Positions 35,304 to 46,454 are shown, counted from the first letter of the stretch. The stretch is 64,000 nucleotides of DNA from Burkholderiaceae bacterium (GCA_031291325.1 JARLJG010000030.1:22595-86594), one strand, 5' to 3'. A program made the numbers and translations. Notes: a model not told the origin generated them from the sequence alone.

Positions 35304-36113
35304 TCAAAGCTTGCGATGCAACAGCGCCGGCAAACTCTCGCGCACCTTGCCCAGCAGATGGGGTTCGATCATGCCGATTGCAATCCCCTCGCCTTCTTCG
35401 ATGACCGATTTGATTTCGCCCCACGGGTCGATCAACATGCTATGTCCCCAGGTCCGGCGGCCATTGCGATGGGTGCCGCCTTGCGCTGCCGCCAGCACAT
35501 AGCATTGGTTTTCGATGGCGCGCGCGCGCAACAGGGTTTCCCAATGCGATTGCCCGGTGGTATAGGTAAACGCCGCCGGCACGACGATCAGCTTGCATTC
35601 GCCCATCGCGCGATACAGTTCCGGGAAGCGCAAATCGTAACAAACCGACAGCCCGACCTTGCCGAACGGCGCTTCGAAGGTTTGCACCTGTTCGCCCGGC
35701 ACGATGGTGCGCGCTTCGTCATAGGATTCGTCGCCCTTGGTGAAGCTGAACAGATGGATTTTGTCGTAGCGCGCAACGCGCTGGCCGGCAGGGTCGAAGA
35801 CCAGCGTCGTGTTCAACACCTTTCCAGCCTCGGGCGCGACCAGCGGCAGGGTGCCGCCGATCAGCCAGATGCCATGCTGCTGCGCCAACTCCGCCATCAA
35901 GGACTGGATCGGCCCGGCGCCCAGCGTTTCCGCATGCGCGACCTTGTCGGTATCGCGCAAGCCCATGATGGGCCAGTATTCGGGCAGCAGCACCAATTGC
36001 GCGCCATCGGCTGCGGCTTGCCCGACCAAGCGGCGGGCGGTGGCAAAATTCTCTTCCGGCTCGGGCGTCGAGACCATTTGCACGGCGGCGATTTTTATCT
36101 GGGAATTAGGCAT
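35304..36113 (-). CDS. Carbon-nitrogen hydrolase family protein (Nit-like amidase)
   Basis: A 269-residue member of the nitrilase superfamily. The Glu-Lys-Cys triad is visible: Glu in LLPEYWP, Lys in RYDKIHLF, Cys in SVCYDLRFPE. The order yhdP-nit-tldD is conserved in Burkholderiales. Mammalian Nit1 and its bacterial relatives hydrolyse deaminated glutathione; that role is likely but not proven. The ATG at 36113 (MPNSQIKIAAVQM) is preferred; it lies 16 nt after yhdP. Confidence 0.93.
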   Translation of the reverse strand: MPNSQIKIAAVQMVSTPEPEENFATARRLVGQAAADGAQLVLLPEYWPIMGLRDTDKVAHAETLGAGPIQSLMAELAQQHGIWLIGGTLPLVAPEAGKVLNTTLVFDPAGQRVARYDKIHLFSFTKGDESYDEARTIVPGEQVQTFEAPFGKVGLSVCYDLRFPELYRAMGECKLIVVPAAFTYTTGQSHWETLLRARAIENQCYVLAAAQGGTHRNGRRTWGHSMLIDPWGEIKSVIEEGEGIAIGMIEPHLLGKVRESLPALLHRKL

Positions 36114-36129
36114 AATCAATTCGGCATAA

Positions 36130-39100
36130 TCATTGTGCAGTGACAGTATGGGTGGTGGGGCTCGGCGCCGGCTGGGCCGCCACTTCGGCCTTGCGTTCAA
36201 CTTGGGTCACGACCGGATCGCGCCAGGGGCCGGTAATTTCGTATTCGTGCGTCAAGGCTTTCGCCAGCGGCGCCTTCAAGAACAATTGCGCGAGGAAAGA
36301 GCCGATTCCGATTGCCGGATTGACCATCAATCCATAGAACACCGAGGCGCCGGTCGCGTCCAGTTGCGGAATAACCGCCACATGCAGATTCTCGGTTTCC
36401 TTGTTGATATCGGCGCTGCCGTCCAACACCACCGTAGCATCCAAGCCATGCATTTGCAAATTCTTGGTGTTAAATACACCCTTGCCGATGGTTGCGTCCA
36501 TGTTGATGGTGTCGAACGCAAAGCCTTCGGAAAAAATGTCGCGGAAATCCAGCGTCAAACGGCGCGGCAGCGATTGCAAACTCAGCACGCTGAGCAGGCG
36601 TCCCGCACCCGCTCCCTCCTTGATGAATTGGCCCTTGGCCATGTCCAGATGCAAATTGCCGGACAGGCTCGCATAATCGATCGAATACGGCGCGCCGTTC
36701 CAACTGATATCGCCATCCATCTTGCCTTTGCCGTCCCGCAACAGTCCGGGAAAGCCCAGGCGCGTCAACAACCGCCCGCCGTCGATCACTTCCATCGAAT
36801 ACGTCAGGTTCGAGCGGCTGTCCGTGCCGTTGGTGACCCAGCTTCCTTTGGTCACCTTCAACACGCCATCGGGATTGCTGACCGCCAGATTCTTGATTTG
36901 CCATTCGTTGGAACCAAGCCGGCGCAGGTTGTTTGCCGTCAATTCCAGACGCCCCAGGTGCTGGCCGAACAAATCGAAGTTATCGGCCTTGATATCCAGC
37001 GCGGGCAAATCGCTCGTCGTATTTTTGCCGGCCAACAATTCCGTCACGTCGGTCACCGACTCTTGCGGCACGATCAGCGACGACAGATTTGCCGTCACCT
37101 TGCCCTTGCCCTGGTCCGCCTTGGCGGAATAGCCAACCCGACCGGACACCTGCGCCGAATCGACGGTGGCTTGCCAGGTATCCTTTTCCAGATTCGCGTG
37201 CAGCACGACATTGTCGAGCTTGCGTTTGAAGAGGAACATTTCCGTGGTGCGCGCGGCCAGCACCTCGGGCGAGATGAATTCCGTGAGGTCCACGGCGTCG
37301 GCTTCCGCGCCGTTTTCCCTGGACTTGTCGGGAGCTCCCAGTTGTCCGAACAAGTCGATCCAGGCGTCGACATTGAGCGACTTCATATTGACGCTCAACA
37401 TCACGCCGCTGGCCGGCGGGATAAGCGGGGCATTTACCCCGATGACACCGCGCAGCATGCGCCAAGGCGCATTTTTCTCGGACGACTTCTCGCGCTCATA
37501 GCGCGCAGCGACACTTGATCCCACAGACAGCTTGATGTCTTCGCGCGCCTGCGCCGCATCGGGCGCGGAGGCGCCGAGCATCTCGAACCTGGTCGATAAA
37601 ATCTCGTTGGCTTCCTTGTGCAGCGGCGCCGGCAAATCGACTTCCAGCCCTTGCAGGTTCGAGGCTACGATGATGTCGGCCCGATTCTTTTTGACGTTGA
37701 CCGTGACTTCGTAGCGCGCCGCGCCGCTGACACGGTGCGCCAGGCGCTGCAGCGATGGCGGCGCAAATTTGCGCAAGCCCTCCGAGCTCAACGTGCCCTC
37801 GGCCTTGACCACGGTTGCCTCCGCCGGGCCGCCACCGGAGACTGTTACCGGCCCGCCCAGAAAATTGGCGCGTATGCCGTTCAAATTCAAGCCTTTTTCA
37901 CTGAATTCGAGCACGCCGCTTGCTGCCGCAAGTTGCGGCAAGCCGGAAAGCAGGTTGATATCGTCGTTGATAAACTGCAGTTTCCCCTGCACTTTCGCAT
38001 GCAGCATGTCGGACAACGGCAGTTGCAGCTTCAAGCCCAGCTTGGCGTTGCCGTTGGCGCGGGTTTCATTGGTGAAGCCGCCGATCATGGTTTGCACCAC
38101 GCTGTCCCTGGTATAGCCGACAAATTCCTCCAGCGGCCCGGTGGCGCTGCCGTCGATGTCGAGAATATCTTTGCCACGCAGAAAATCGGGCAGCACGGCC
38201 TTTACGGCGCCAAATGTAACGCCGTGCGTTTTGGCGCGCTCGGCATTGATTTCCATGCGCGTGCGATCGAAGACTATCGTTCCTTGAATGTCTTCCAGCA
38301 GCGGCCAGGTGGGCGACTTTCCATCCTTCAAGTAGCGATTCGGCTCGTAGTTCAACACGCCGTCGACGATCTTTCCCGCCACGGTGAATTCGCCTTTGGG
38401 CTTTTCGGCAGCGGTTTCGGTGCGGAACGGAAAATCCTTCAAATCGCCTTTCAGGTTGATGGTGACATCGCGCGCACTACCGCTAATGAGCGCGCCGGTG
38501 ATCCAGCTGCGGAACATCGGTTCGCTCTGCAGCGGCAGGAAATGGTCGATCTTGTTGATATCGAATTGGGCAATATGTCCGTGCAAGTCGACCACTCCGG
38601 GCGACTTGTCGCGCTGTTGACTCGGCGATGTCATATACGTGCCCGATAGCGACGCCGCCAGCCCGTCCAGCGCAACATCCATGTTGCCGACCTGCACCAG
38701 GTACTTTTCCTTATCCTGCACCACCCAGGTAGCCTGCACCGCAAACTTGTTGAACGGCACCACCGGATCCTTGAAAATGCCCGGCAGTTCGACCTCGAAT
38801 TTGTCCGAATTCAGATTGACGATACCGCCGCGATCGCTCACGCTCACCTGTCCGGTCAGATTGGCGAAACCGGGAATGAAGGGCAGCGCCGCTTGCGCCG
38901 GCTGCCTCCCTACCTTGGGCTTGGCCGGGCGCCCCGCTTGCGCCTTCAACGACAATCCCGTGAATTGGCCCTGCATGTCGTACGCCGACAAGGCCGGGTA
39001 ATTGCCCTGCCAGTGCGCCGAGAAATTCTGCACCTGACCGCGCGGCGCGAAGCCGGTCAGCATTTGCCGCTGGTCTGCGCTGAGCGGCAGACGCTCGGCC

Positions 39101-40308
39101 ACATTGGCAAGCGTCTGCAAATCGAGCATGGTCGCGCTGATGCCGGTCCTGGGCTCCAATCCGTTCTTGCCCGGCTCGAAGGTTTCGCTGATGGTGGTGG
39201 GCGGCAGCACCAAGCCATCGTTGGTGCGCATCGACAAATTCGTCAGCGTGACGGCATGCCCGTTGGCGCCGAAGGTCGGCGTGCCATTGTCGGCATTGAG
39301 GTCGATTTCCTCGCGCACCGAGACGCGCCCGCTCAACTGATCCAGAATCAGCACCGGCAATTTCTTTTGCAAACGGACGGCGGTATCGGCGATATTCAGG
39401 TCGGCAGTGAAATCGGCGACCTTGGCGCGATCGAAATCGAGCCAGGCGCGCACCGAGCCGTGCCCTTGCTGCACTTCCAGCGGATACGGAACGTAGGTTT
39501 TCCATGCCGCCAAATCGGCATACGGTAAATTGACATACAGCTCGCCCTTCCAGCGCGTGGCGTCCGAGCTCGCGTGGGCAAACGGATGATTGAAACTTGC
39601 GCGCAAATCGAGCGGGCCGGCCAGCGCCGCCGGCGGTGTTGCCGTCACCGCGAATTCATGGTGTTGCCAATGATTATGCAATACCAGGTTGACATCGTTG
39701 AGCAATAGCTCCGGCGCGTTGCGCTGATTGTCGTTCCAGCGCACGCGGCCATTGCGGATCACAATTTCTCTTTGCAACAATAGCCAATCGAGTCCCTTGC
39801 CGTCGTTTTTCTCCTGGGTCGGCACAAAAATGCCGGCGACGTACAGATTGCCGTCGGTATCGCGCCGAATATCCAGATCGGGGCGATCGATTTCCAGATT
39901 GCGCAAGCGAAACTCGCCGATGGCCGTCCACCACGATATGCTTGCCGACACGCGCGGCAGGGTCAACGCATCGCGTCCGGATTTGTCCCGGATCTTGACG
40001 TCGCCCAACACCAGGCGTGGCCGCAGCCCCTCCCATGAAGCCTGAAACGAGCCGATCGACACCGTTTGCCCGATCGCCTGCGTGACCCATTGTTCGACAA
40101 ACGGCTTGGAAATATTCGGCAAGACCGCGTAGCGCAAGGTCAAGAACAAGATGCAGAAAATAAAGTAGGCGAGCAGCGCAGTCTTCAGCAACAGCCCCAG
40201 CGCATGATGACTGAGCCGGTTGGCGTACACGTAGCAAACCAGCATCTTGTGCCAGCAATAGGCAAGACGCGTGTTAGCCGGGCGATTAAGGAGGTCTGTG
40301 GACATCAA
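36130..40308 (-). CDS. yhdP: YhdP-family AsmA-like protein (DUF3971)
   Basis: A 1392-residue protein with one N-terminal transmembrane segment (about residues 41-61, GLLLKTALLAYFIFCILFLTL) and a very long periplasmic part rich in beta-strand repeats. The DUF3971 domain fills the middle and an AsmA-like domain the end. YhdP, TamB and YdbH together move phospholipids to the outer membrane in E. coli. The C terminus is a short Pro/Thr tail. It is divergent from glnE by 117 bp, as in most Burkholderiales. The exact start among nearby Met codons (1, 2, 22) is uncertain. Confidence 0.93.
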   Translation of the reverse strand: MMSTDLLNRPANTRLAYCWHKMLVCYVYANRLSHHALGLLLKTALLAYFIFCILFLTLRYAVLPNISKPFVEQWVTQAIGQTVSIGSFQASWEGLRPRLVLGDVKIRDKSGRDALTLPRVSASISWWTAIGEFRLRNLEIDRPDLDIRRDTDGNLYVAGIFVPTQEKNDGKGLDWLLLQREIVIRNGRVRWNDNQRNAPELLLNDVNLVLHNHWQHHEFAVTATPPAALAGPLDLRASFNHPFAHASSDATRWKGELYVNLPYADLAAWKTYVPYPLEVQQGHGSVRAWLDFDRAKVADFTADLNIADTAVRLQKKLPVLILDQLSGRVSVREEIDLNADNGTPTFGANGHAVTLTNLSMRTNDGLVLPPTTISETFEPGKNGLEPRTGISATMLDLQTLANVAERLPLSADQRQMLTGFAPRGQVQNFSAHWQGNYPALSAYDMQGQFTGLSLKAQAGRPAKPKVGRQPAQAALPFIPGFANLTGQVSVSDRGGIVNLNSDKFEVELPGIFKDPVVPFNKFAVQATWVVQDKEKYLVQVGNMDVALDGLAASLSGTYMTSPSQQRDKSPGVVDLHGHIAQFDINKIDHFLPLQSEPMFRSWITGALISGSARDVTINLKGDLKDFPFRTETAAEKPKGEFTVAGKIVDGVLNYEPNRYLKDGKSPTWPLLEDIQGTIVFDRTRMEINAERAKTHGVTFGAVKAVLPDFLRGKDILDIDGSATGPLEEFVGYTRDSVVQTMIGGFTNETRANGNAKLGLKLQLPLSDMLHAKVQGKLQFINDDINLLSGLPQLAAASGVLEFSEKGLNLNGIRANFLGGPVTVSGGGPAEATVVKAEGTLSSEGLRKFAPPSLQRLAHRVSGAARYEVTVNVKKNRADIIVASNLQGLEVDLPAPLHKEANEILSTRFEMLGASAPDAAQAREDIKLSVGSSVAARYEREKSSEKNAPWRMLRGVIGVNAPLIPPASGVMLSVNMKSLNVDAWIDLFGQLGAPDKSRENGAEADAVDLTEFISPEVLAARTTEMFLFKRKLDNVVLHANLEKDTWQATVDSAQVSGRVGYSAKADQGKGKVTANLSSLIVPQESVTDVTELLAGKNTTSDLPALDIKADNFDLFGQHLGRLELTANNLRRLGSNEWQIKNLAVSNPDGVLKVTKGSWVTNGTDSRSNLTYSMEVIDGGRLLTRLGFPGLLRDGKGKMDGDISWNGAPYSIDYASLSGNLHLDMAKGQFIKEGAGAGRLLSVLSLQSLPRRLTLDFRDIFSEGFAFDTINMDATIGKGVFNTKNLQMHGLDATVVLDGSADINKETENLHVAVIPQLDATGASVFYGLMVNPAIGIGSFLAQLFLKAPLAKALTHEYEITGPWRDPVVTQVERKAEVAAQPAPSPTTHTVTAQ

Positions 40309-40425
40309 TCGGAAAGGATTCTGTGAAAAGTCAGCGTAGAATGTACCGGAAAATTCGCCGCGCAGGCTCCAAGATTGCGATTTCCGGTCCTAAGCGCCTA
40401 GTTAACATTCTACTACACCGCGTTT

Positions 40426-43125
40426 GTGACAACTCCAACCCTGTCCCCTGTCATCGCTTCACGTTTTTTCAAACGCTGGACCGATGCTGCGTCGGCGCGC
40501 GCCGAAACCGTCGCCGAGCTTGCCAAATTATCGCTGACTCCAGCGATCTTTGTGCGAATATTACAAAAAGACACAGAAAACGGCCTGCCGTTGCCGGTTT
40601 CGATGCGCCGGCTGCGTAATTTGGTGGTCTGCACGTTGATGACGCGCGATCTGGCCGGGCTGGCCGACTTGTCCGAAGTGGTCGAAACCATGAGCGCGCT
40701 GGCCGAATTTGCGCTGCGCACGCATTTGCAGGCGCTGCAGCGGGAAATGATCGCGCTGCACGGCACGCCGACAGGCGAAGAGTCGTGCGCGCCACAGGAA
40801 CTGATTGTGCTCGGCATGGGCAAGCTGGGTGGCCGCGAACTGAATGTTTCGTCCGACATCGACTTGATTTTCGCCTATGCGGAAGACGGCACGACGGCGC
40901 TCGATTCGGCACAGCAACGACAGCTTTCCAACCACGAATTCTTTACCCGGCTCGGGAAAAAGCTGATCGCCGCGCTGGCCGAGATCACCGCCGACGGTTT
41001 CACCTTCCGCGTCGACATGGCGTTGCGGCCGAACGGCGTGTCGGGGCCGCTGGCCGCCAGTTTTGCGATGATTGAAGAATACTTCATCGTCCAGGGCCGG
41101 GAATGGGAGCGCTATGCCTGGGTCAAGGCGCGCGCGCTGACCGGGCGCGACGCCGATCTGGCGGTGCTGGACGGCATCGTCCGTCCTTTTGTGTATCGGC
41201 GTTACCTGGATTTCGGCTCGATCGACGCGATTCGCAACATGCACGCGCAAATCCGCGCGGAAGTCAAACGCCAGGAGCTGCGCCACCCGGACCGCAGCGA
41301 CAACATCAAGCTGGGCCGAGGCGGGATCCGCGAAATCGAATTTCTGGCGCAGGTTTTCCAGTTGATCCGTGGCGGGCGCGACGCCGCGTTGCGCGAGCGC
41401 TCGACCCGCGCCGTCTTGCGCACCGTGGCGCAAAAGCAATTGCTGAACACCGCCGTGGTCGACAAACTGCTGCAAGCGTATGACTTCTTGCGCAAGCTAG
41501 AGCACCGGCTGCAATATGTCGAAGATGCGCAAACGCACACGCTGCCGTCCGCCGAAGCGGACCGTTTGCACATCGCGCAGACAATGGGCTATAGCGACAC
41601 CGCCGCGCTGCTGGCCGAACTGGATCGCCAGCGCAATTTCGTCGCCGCCCAGTTCGATGCGATTTTCCGCGACAAAAATGGCGGCCTCGCCAGTTCCGAT
41701 ACTGTTGCGCTATCCGATGCCAGCAGCGTCGAGTTGATTGCCGCGCGCCTGCAGGCGCTCGATTTCCCGGATGCGCAGGACGCCGCACGGCGTTTGCAAT
41801 CGACGCTGCAATCGCCGCGCGTGCAAGCGCTGCCGGAAATCAGCCGCAACCGTCTGCTGGCGCTGGTCAACACGGCCTTGCCTATCGTCGGCAAAACCAA
41901 CGGACAGATGGCGACCCTGGGACGCTTGCTGGACTTCCTGGAAGCGGTTGCGCGCCGCGCCGCCTATCTCGCGCTGCTTACCGAATACCCGTACACGCTG
42001 GAACGCGTGATCCGCATGATGAGCGCCAGCGACTGGGCCGCCAAGTATCTGACCAAGCACCCGATCCTGCTCGACGAATTGCTCGACGACAGCAGCTTGA
42101 AGGCCGAGCCGGATTGGCCGGCCTTTGCGCAAGAATGCCGACAACAGCTCGACGCCGTAAAAGGCGATACCGAGCGGCAGATGGACGTGCTGCGCGAAAT
42201 GCACCACGCGCAACAACTGCGGCTGCTGGCGCGCGACCTGGAGGGCGACCTCAGCGTCGAACGCCTGGCCGACCACTTGAGTTGCCTGGCCGATATCCTG
42301 ATAGCGGCGACCGTGCAAGCGGTCTGGGAAACGCTTGCCGACCGCCATCGCGCAACGCCGCAATTCGCGGTGATCGCCTACGGCAAGCTGGGCGGCAAGG
42401 AGTTGGGCTACGCGTCCGACCTGGACGTCATCTTCCTGTATCAAGACGACAACCCGGATGCGCCGGCGCTGTATGCCAAGCTGGCGCAGCGCTTCATCAC
42501 CTGGATGACTTGCCACACGCCGGCCGGCATCCTGTTCGATGTCGATATCGCGTTGCGCCCGGACGGCGCCAGCGGCCTGCTGGTGTCGTCGCTGGCCTCG
42601 TTTGAAAAATACCAATCGGAATCTGCCTGGCTGTGGGAACATCAGGCGCTGACCCGCGCCCGCTTTTGCAGCGGCGATGCCGCCATCGGCGCGCGCTTCG
42701 AGGCGATCCGCGAAGCGGTGCTGCGGCAGCCGCGCGAAGCTGCCACACTGAAAGCGGAAGTGGTCAAGATGCGGCAAAAAATGCGCGACGCGCATCCGAA
42801 CCGTTCGCCGCTATTCGACCTGAAGCACGATACCGGCGGCATGATCGACATCGAATTCATCGTCCAGTTCGCGGTCTTGCTGCGTGCCGCGCAGTACCCG
42901 GAATTGACCGCCGACATCGGCAATATCGCCTTGCTGAAACTGTGCGGAAAACTCGGCTTGCTCGACGCCGCGCTGGCCACCGAAGCCGCCGACGCCTACC
43001 GCAAATTCCGCAAGCTGCAACATCAGATCAGGCTGCAAGGCGCGGATCGGGCGCGCATCGACAGGCAAGTTGTGCAAGCCGAAGTAGATACTGTCGTCCG
43101 GCTCTGGCAAAGCGTGTTGGGATAA
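40426..43125 (+). CDS. glnE: Bifunctional glutamine synthetase adenylyltransferase/adenylyl-removing enzyme
   Basis: An 899-residue enzyme that adds and removes AMP on glutamine synthetase under control of GlnB. Two nucleotidyltransferase domains are visible: GMGKLGGRELNVSSDIDLIF (about residue 128, deadenylylase) and AYGKLGGKELGYASDLDVIF (about residue 647, adenylylase), with the linking GlnD_UR-like helical regions after each. It starts with GTG at 40426 because no ATG lies in a better place. Confidence 0.96.
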   Translation: MTTPTLSPVIASRFFKRWTDAASARAETVAELAKLSLTPAIFVRILQKDTENGLPLPVSMRRLRNLVVCTLMTRDLAGLADLSEVVETMSALAEFALRTHLQALQREMIALHGTPTGEESCAPQELIVLGMGKLGGRELNVSSDIDLIFAYAEDGTTALDSAQQRQLSNHEFFTRLGKKLIAALAEITADGFTFRVDMALRPNGVSGPLAASFAMIEEYFIVQGREWERYAWVKARALTGRDADLAVLDGIVRPFVYRRYLDFGSIDAIRNMHAQIRAEVKRQELRHPDRSDNIKLGRGGIREIEFLAQVFQLIRGGRDAALRERSTRAVLRTVAQKQLLNTAVVDKLLQAYDFLRKLEHRLQYVEDAQTHTLPSAEADRLHIAQTMGYSDTAALLAELDRQRNFVAAQFDAIFRDKNGGLASSDTVALSDASSVELIAARLQALDFPDAQDAARRLQSTLQSPRVQALPEISRNRLLALVNTALPIVGKTNGQMATLGRLLDFLEAVARRAAYLALLTEYPYTLERVIRMMSASDWAAKYLTKHPILLDELLDDSSLKAEPDWPAFAQECRQQLDAVKGDTERQMDVLREMHHAQQLRLLARDLEGDLSVERLADHLSCLADILIAATVQAVWETLADRHRATPQFAVIAYGKLGGKELGYASDLDVIFLYQDDNPDAPALYAKLAQRFITWMTCHTPAGILFDVDIALRPDGASGLLVSSLASFEKYQSESAWLWEHQALTRARFCSGDAAIGARFEAIREAVLRQPREAATLKAEVVKMRQKMRDAHPNRSPLFDLKHDTGGMIDIEFIVQFAVLLRAAQYPELTADIGNIALLKLCGKLGLLDAALATEAADAYRKFRKLQHQIRLQGADRARIDRQVVQAEVDTVVRLWQSVLG

Positions 43126-43130
43126 GCCTT

Positions 43131-43162
43131 AAAACGAACGCCCCGACCAGCGGGGCGTTTTG
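43131..43162. terminator. Bidirectional terminator between glnE and gapA
   Basis: AACGCCCC-GACCAG-CGGGGCGTTTT (stem 43137-43144 / 43152-43159). On the plus strand it is followed by T; on the minus strand the downstream GTTCGTTTTA is less regular. It ends both converging units. Confidence 0.85.
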
Positions 43163-43181
43163 ACGGCTTGAAACGACAGGA

Positions 43182-44192
43182 CTACTTGGCCGACATCAAT
43201 GCCATTGTCGTGTCCAGCATGCGGTTGGAGAAACCCCATTCGTTATCGTACCAGGACGATACCTTGACCAGATTGCCGGAAACCTTGGTCAGCGTCGAAT
43301 CGAAGGTGCTGGAAGCTGGATTGTGGTTGAAATCGACCGAAACCAGCGGATCGACGTTATAGGCCAGGATGCCCTTCAACGCGCCTTCCGACGCTTCCTT
43401 CATGATCGCATTGACTTCTTCGACCGTGGTGGGACGGGCAGAGATGAAGGACAGGTCGACGATGGAGACGTTGATGGTCGGCACGCGGATCGCGTAACCG
43501 TCGAGCTTGCCGTTCAACTCCGGCAGCACCAGGCCGACTGCGGTGGCGGCGCCGGTCTTGGTCGGGATCATGCTCATCGTTGCGGAACGGGCGCGGCGCA
43601 AGTCTTCGTGCATGACATCGGTCAGCACCTGGTCGTTGGTGTACGCGTGCACCGTGGTCATCAAGCCGGTGACGATGCCGATCTTGTCGTTCAATGGCTT
43701 GGCCAGTGGCGCTAAGCAATTGGTGGTGCAGGAAGCGTTGGAAATGACGGTATCGGTTGCCTTCAGCACGCCGTGGTTGACGCCGTAGACGACGGTGGCG
43801 TCGACATCCTTGCCGCCCGGTGCGGAAATGATGACTTTCTTGGCGCCGCCCTTCAAGTGGGCCGAAGCTTTTTCCTTGGTGGTGAAGAAGCCGGTGCATT
43901 CCAGCACCACATCGACACCCAATTCGCCCCAGGGAATGTCGGCTGGATTGCGCTGCGCGAACACCTTGATCTTGTCGCCATTGACGATCATGGTGTCGCC
44001 CTCGACCGTCACGGTGCCCGGGAATTTGCCGTGCGCGGTGTCGTAGCGCGTCAGGTGCGCGTTCGATTTGGCGTCGCCCAGGTCGTTGATCGCAACGATC
44101 TGGATGTCGTTCTTTTTCCCGCCTTCGTAGTGGGCACGAAGGATATTGCGGCCGATGCGGCCATAGCCATTAATTGCAACGCGGACAGTCAT
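43182..44192 (-). CDS. gapA: Glyceraldehyde-3-phosphate dehydrogenase, type I
   Basis: A 336-residue GAPDH. The Rossmann motif NGYGRIGR is at residues 8-15; Asp37 in AINDLGD favours NAD over NADP; the active-site Cys155 is in [12 protein letters not shown]. It catalyses the phosphorylating oxidation in glycolysis and the reverse step in gluconeogenesis. It lies downstream of tktA in the same direction, the usual betaproteobacterial order, but 264 bp and a repeat intervene. Good site AGGAGAAAA before the ATG. Confidence 0.98.
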   Translation of the reverse strand: MTVRVAINGYGRIGRNILRAHYEGGKKNDIQIVAINDLGDAKSNAHLTRYDTAHGKFPGTVTVEGDTMIVNGDKIKVFAQRNPADIPWGELGVDVVLECTGFFTTKEKASAHLKGGAKKVIISAPGGKDVDATVVYGVNHGVLKATDTVISNASCTTNCLAPLAKPLNDKIGIVTGLMTTVHAYTNDQVLTDVMHEDLRRARSATMSMIPTKTGAATAVGLVLPELNGKLDGYAIRVPTINVSIVDLSFISARPTTVEEVNAIMKEASEGALKGILAYNVDPLVSVDFNHNPASSTFDSTLTKVSGNLVKVSSWYDNEWGFSNRMLDTTMALMSAK

Positions 44193-44292
44193 GTTTTTCT
44201 CCTCAGATCAATTGTTCAGCAGACTCAATACACACTTCAAAATTCGCTTGTTCCGGCTTTTTGCGGGAAAGGAAGCGCATTTGCGCAAGTTC

Positions 44293-44440
44293 GGCAAAAA
44301 CCTCGTCGTTCCCGCGTAGGCGGGTACCTATAGTGAGTTCGAGCTAGCGAACGTCTTATGGATTCCCGCCTACGCGGGAATGACGGAGGGTTTCGTTGGA
44401 GCCAAATGACTTACCCACAAAATTCTCAGATGAACCCAAA
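44293..44440. repeat. Palindromic repeat family B, two-hairpin copy
   Basis: Order on the plus strand: GGCAAAAACCTCGTCG, hairpin TTCCCGCGTAGGCGGG, spacer, hairpin ATTCCCGCCTACGCGGGAAT, then GCCAAATGACTTACCCACAA and CTCAGATGAACCC. The same series, in reverse complement, makes up 63856-64000. It occupies the gap between tktA and gapA. Confidence 0.8.
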
Positions 44441-44456
44441 ATCCTATGCAAATTGT

Positions 44457-46454
44457 TTACGCAACCAACACGCGCTTGACCGCCGCGGCGACATTTTCAG
44501 CGGTCAGGCCGAAGTGCTTGAACAGCACGCCAGCCGGCGCCGATTCGCCGAAGGTGTCGATGCCGATCACGGCGCCTTCCAGGCCGACATACTTGTACCA
44601 AAAGTCGGTCACGCCGGCTTCCACCGCCACGCGCGGCAAGCCCTTGGGCAGCACGCTGGCCTTGTAGGCGGCATCTTGCCGATCGAAGACATCGGTCGAC
44701 GGTATCGACACCACGCGCACCGCGATGCCTTCGCCGGCCAGGCTGGCGGCAGCCTTGACGGCCAACTCGATCTCTGAGCCGGTGGCGATCAATACCGCTT
44801 GCGCATTGGGTGCATCTTGCAACACGTAGCCGCCGCGCCGGATGTCGGCCACTTGCGCAGCGCTGCGTTCCTGGAACGGCAGATTCTGGCGCGAGAAAAT
44901 CAGCGTGCTGGGGCCGTCATTGCGGCGCACCGCTTGTTCCCATGCAATCGCCGATTCGACCGTGTCGCACGGACGCCAGTTGTCCAGGTTCGGGATCAGG
45001 CGCAAGCTGGAAACATGTTCGACCGATTGGTGGGTCGGGCCGTCTTCGCCCAAGCCGATCGAATCGTGGGTGAACACGAAGATCGAGCGCAACTTCATCA
45101 GCGCCGCCATGCGCAAGGCGTTGCGACTGTAGTCGGAAAAGGTCAGGAAGGTCGCGCCGAACGGAATATAGCCGCCATGCAGGGCGACGCCGTTCATGAT
45201 CGCGCTCATGCCGAATTCGCGCACGCCATAATTGATATGGTTGCCCGGCTGACCGGCGCGCACTGCCACGCATTCTTTCCAGTTGGTGAAATTCGAGCCG
45301 GTCAAATCAGCCGAGCCGCCAAGGAATTCCGGCAGCACCTGGGCCAGCGCCTGAATCGCGTTCTGGCTGGCCTTGCGGGTGGCGATGGTTTCTTTCTTTT
45401 CGATGCAAGAGAGCAGATACGCATTCGCGACCGCGTCGAAATTGCCAGGCAATTCGCCTGCCATGCGGCGTTGCAATTCGGCGGCCAACGCGGGATGCTG
45501 CTCGCTATAGGCGGCAAAGGTGCCATTCCAATCGCCTTCCAGCAATTTCCCTTGTTCCTTCGCATCCCACGCGGCGTAGACATCGTCCGGAATGACGAAA
45601 GGCGCATCGGTCCAGCCCAAGGCTTCGCGGGTGGCGGCGATTTCCTTGTCGCCGAGCGCCGCGCCGTGCACTTTGTCGCTGCCTTGCAAATTCGGGGAGC
45701 CCTTGCCGATGACGGTCTTGCAGCAAATCAGCGTCGGCTTCTTGGCTTGCTTGGCCGCGCCGATGGCGGCGGCGACGGCGTCGACATCGTGACCGTCGAC
45801 CGCGCGGATCACGTTCCAGCCATAGGCTTCAAAGCGTTTTGGCGTGTCGTCGGCGAACCAGCCTTCGACATGACCGTCGATCGAAATGCCGTTGTCGTCG
45901 TACAACACGATCAGCTTGGCCAATTGCAGCGTGCCCGCCAGCGAGCAGGCTTCATGCGAAATGCCTTCCATCAGGCAGCCGTCGCCGACGAACGCGTACG
46001 TGTAATGATCGACCACGTCGAAACCGGGGCGGTTGAATTCCGCCGCCAGCAAGGTTTCGGCCAGCGCCATGCCGACCGCATTGGTCACGCCTTGCCCCAA
46101 CGGGCCGGTGGTGGTTTCCACGCCCGGCGTCACGTGCACTTCGGGATGGCCCGGCGTTTTCGAGTGCAATTGACGGAAATTCTTGATATCGTCGATCGAC
46201 AAGTCGTAACCCGTCAAATGCAGCAATGCGTAATGCAACATCGAGCCATGTCCATTCGACAACAGGAAGCGGTCGCGGTTGATCCAGCCCGGATTGGCCG
46301 GATTGTGGCGGTAATGCCGCACCCACAAGGCCAGCGCGATTTCCGCCATGCCCATCGGCATGCCGGGGTGGCCGGAGTTAGCTTTTTGTACAGCGTCCAT
46401 TGCCAATGCACGGATTGCATTGGCCATTTTATTGGTCGAGAGCTTAGGAATCAT
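44457..46454 (-). CDS. tktA: Transketolase
   Basis: A 665-residue thiamine-diphosphate enzyme of the pentose phosphate pathway. The ThDP-binding segment [20 protein letters not shown] is at about residue 155, followed by the [10 protein letters not shown] loop; the pyrimidine-domain segment [14 protein letters not shown] is in the second half. It supplies erythrose 4-phosphate, a substrate of DAHP synthase (aroG at 32.1 kb). It is divergent from rsmE across 200 bp. Confidence 0.98.
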   Translation of the reverse strand: MIPKLSTNKMANAIRALAMDAVQKANSGHPGMPMGMAEIALALWVRHYRHNPANPGWINRDRFLLSNGHGSMLHYALLHLTGYDLSIDDIKNFRQLHSKTPGHPEVHVTPGVETTTGPLGQGVTNAVGMALAETLLAAEFNRPGFDVVDHYTYAFVGDGCLMEGISHEACSLAGTLQLAKLIVLYDDNGISIDGHVEGWFADDTPKRFEAYGWNVIRAVDGHDVDAVAAAIGAAKQAKKPTLICCKTVIGKGSPNLQGSDKVHGAALGDKEIAATREALGWTDAPFVIPDDVYAAWDAKEQGKLLEGDWNGTFAAYSEQHPALAAELQRRMAGELPGNFDAVANAYLLSCIEKKETIATRKASQNAIQALAQVLPEFLGGSADLTGSNFTNWKECVAVRAGQPGNHINYGVREFGMSAIMNGVALHGGYIPFGATFLTFSDYSRNALRMAALMKLRSIFVFTHDSIGLGEDGPTHQSVEHVSSLRLIPNLDNWRPCDTVESAIAWEQAVRRNDGPSTLIFSRQNLPFQERSAAQVADIRRGGYVLQDAPNAQAVLIATGSEIELAVKAAASLAGEGIAVRVVSIPSTDVFDRQDAAYKASVLPKGLPRVAVEAGVTDFWYKYVGLEGAVIGIDTFGESAPAGVLFKHFGLTAENVAAAVKRVLVA

